From Stentor roeselii (lineage: Eukaryota; Ciliophora; Heterotrichea; Heterotrichida; Stentoridae): 28,293 bases of DNA. Made by a program: the position numbers and the translations under genes. The notes under the pieces were generated by a model. The model was not told where the DNA came from. It saw nothing but the letters and a program-made list of their open reading frames with translations, and ran no database searches. The number at the start of each line of letters is the position of its first letter. Position 1 is the first letter of the stretch. Shown one piece after another: positions 27,410-28,293 of this stretch. Location of the stretch: contig RSEH01000390.1 of the NCBI GenBank assembly GCA_006503475.1, forward strand, positions 1 to 28,293. The letters are read 5' to 3'.

Positions 27410-28293
27410 ATGGAACTTAGAGCACAACCAATATTTGAAACTAATATTACCAACCCACAAATAGAGGAATATCTAAATCATCTCGAAAATATCGGTCTAA
27501 ACATTGAAATCCTATCAGAATTAGATGATAATGAGTTGCAATTAGTACGCAGATTAGCTGATAGACTCATAGACGATAAATTATTCAGAATCTTTTGCAG
27601 AACTATAGACAACAATAGAGATACAAGCAAAAATTCTCCTGAAATTAAAAAATCTAAAGAAGCTGAATATTTACTAAATGAATGCAAAAATTTATCCTTT
27701 ACCTTAAAAAATTTACGAAAGATTCAAGTATCTAATTTTTCAGATTTAAATGAAGAACTTAGTTCACCCTTAACTCCAGTACAAATTCTTATTTTAAAAG
27801 CCCTTATTCGCCACAACGAGCGTGTAGAATCCAATCATCAAAATATTCAAATTTCACAACAATTTAAGGAATTGGAAAAAAAACTAAAAATTTCAGAAGA
27901 TAAAAATAAACTATTGAATTTTCAATTTGAAAATAAGGAAAAATTAGAAAATAAGCTAAAATCACTAAATCTTAACAAAACAGCAGAGAATGATAAGATT
28001 ATCATGGCCGATCAATCTAAAATAGTTTCTCTTGAAAATTTGAAAATATTAGTACGATCAATTTTAAATTTTGGGCGAAATCTTGATATATGTTTTTGTA
28101 TTGATGGCACTGGCTCGATGTCATATATTATAAATGGAATTCGAAAGTGCTTGGTTAAATATTCAGAAGATATTACAAAACTCTCTGGTATGAAATCACT
28201 ATTTTCTTTAGTTGTCTACAGAGATCACTGTGATGGTGATCGAAGACTAGAAATTCATGATTTTACGACTAGTGAAGAATTAAAAATATTCAT
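27410..28293 (+). CDS. vWFA-domain protein, alpha-kinase-associated (VwkA-like) type, 3' end outside window
   Basis: The frame opens at ATG 27410 (in-frame TAA just upstream) and is still open at the window edge, giving 294 residues so far. The N-terminus has P-I-F-E-T-N-I-T-N-P-Q-I-E-E-Y, similar to the start of the GTPase at 3094. A helical region and a short coiled coil (~160-205) precede a vWFA domain beginning near residue 226: hydrophobic strand I-C-F-C-I, MIDAS D-G-T-G-S-M (232-237), then V-V-Y-R-D-H-C-D-G-D-R-R and H-D-F-T. The DxTxSM MIDAS and the Y-R-D-H-C-D-G block are typical, from memory, of vWFA domains linked to alpha-protein kinases such as Dictyostelium VwkA. No kinase domain is visible; if present it lies beyond the edge. 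It is not a GTPase family member but borders the cluster. The MIDAS would bind a divalent metal for ligand contact. Confidence 0.85.
   Translation, partial: MELRAQPIFETNITNPQIEEYLNHLENIGLNIEILSELDDNELQLVRRLADRLIDDKLFRIFCRTIDNNRDTSKNSPEIKKSKEAEYLLNECKNLSFTLKNLRKIQVSNFSDLNEELSSPLTPVQILILKALIRHNERVESNHQNIQISQQFKELEKKLKISEDKNKLLNFQFENKEKLENKLKSLNLNKTAENDKIIMADQSKIVSLENLKILVRSILNFGRNLDICFCIDGTGSMSYIINGIRKCLVKYSEDITKLSGMKSLFSLVVYRDHCDGDRRLEIHDFTTSEELKIF

Overview
ORGANISM. The window looks like macronuclear DNA of a heterotrich ciliate of the Stentor type. By eye it is roughly three-quarters A+T. Genes lie on both strands with non-operonic spacing and no ribosome-binding sites. TAA, TAG and TGA all serve as stops and Trp is TGG, so the code is standard. 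Three genes are interrupted by GT...AG introns of exactly 15 nt, in two cases with the intron's TAG falling in frame. Tiny 15-nt introns plus a standard code are the established combination for Stentor; the assignment is an inference from that.

LAYOUT. 3-251: C-terminal scrap of a gene. 981-1270: about four tandem ~74-bp repeats. 1634-3094 (-): GTPase with a Cys-rich domain, apparently the least derived family member. 3053-6637 (+): 1189-residue coiled-coil GTPase whose 5' end overlaps the previous gene head to head. 7026-8192 (+): B-box-like finger plus degenerate GTPase. 8340-9317 and 10075-11166 (+): two small, probably lipid-anchored GTPases. 11734-15144 (+): second large coiled-coil GTPase. 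15328-17085 (-): pseudo-GTPase without coil. 17951-21670 (+): third large coiled-coil GTPase. 22304-24154 (-): coiled-coil GTPase with an eroded C-terminus. 24691-24734: two abutting perfect palindromes. 25412-26350 (+): third small GTPase. 26621-26710: dispersed copy of the ~74-bp repeat. 27410 to the window edge (+): coiled coil plus vWFA domain of the alpha-kinase-associated (VwkA-like) type, open at the edge.

HOW IT FITS TOGETHER. Nine genes carry a related P-loop GTPase domain. It has a G1 of type GxxGxGK[ST], a [QTS]-K-[SA]-D-type G4, a family-specific T-F-Y-A-G segment, and a closing helix of type W-E-K-S-x-K. The layout is reminiscent of AIG1/GIMAP GTPases, but I cannot assign it to a named family with certainty. 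The members differ in what is bolted on: N-terminal acylation sites, a B-box-like finger, long coiled coils, or a Cys/His module with invariant spacing C-x2-C-x6-H. In the three largest proteins that module occurs twice, before the coiled coil and after the GTPase domain. The cluster resembles a locally expanding family in which membrane-tethered small GTPases, long coiled-coil GTPases and catalytically decayed members could form a scaffold. That joint role is inference; gene content, motifs, introns and repeats are read from the sequence.
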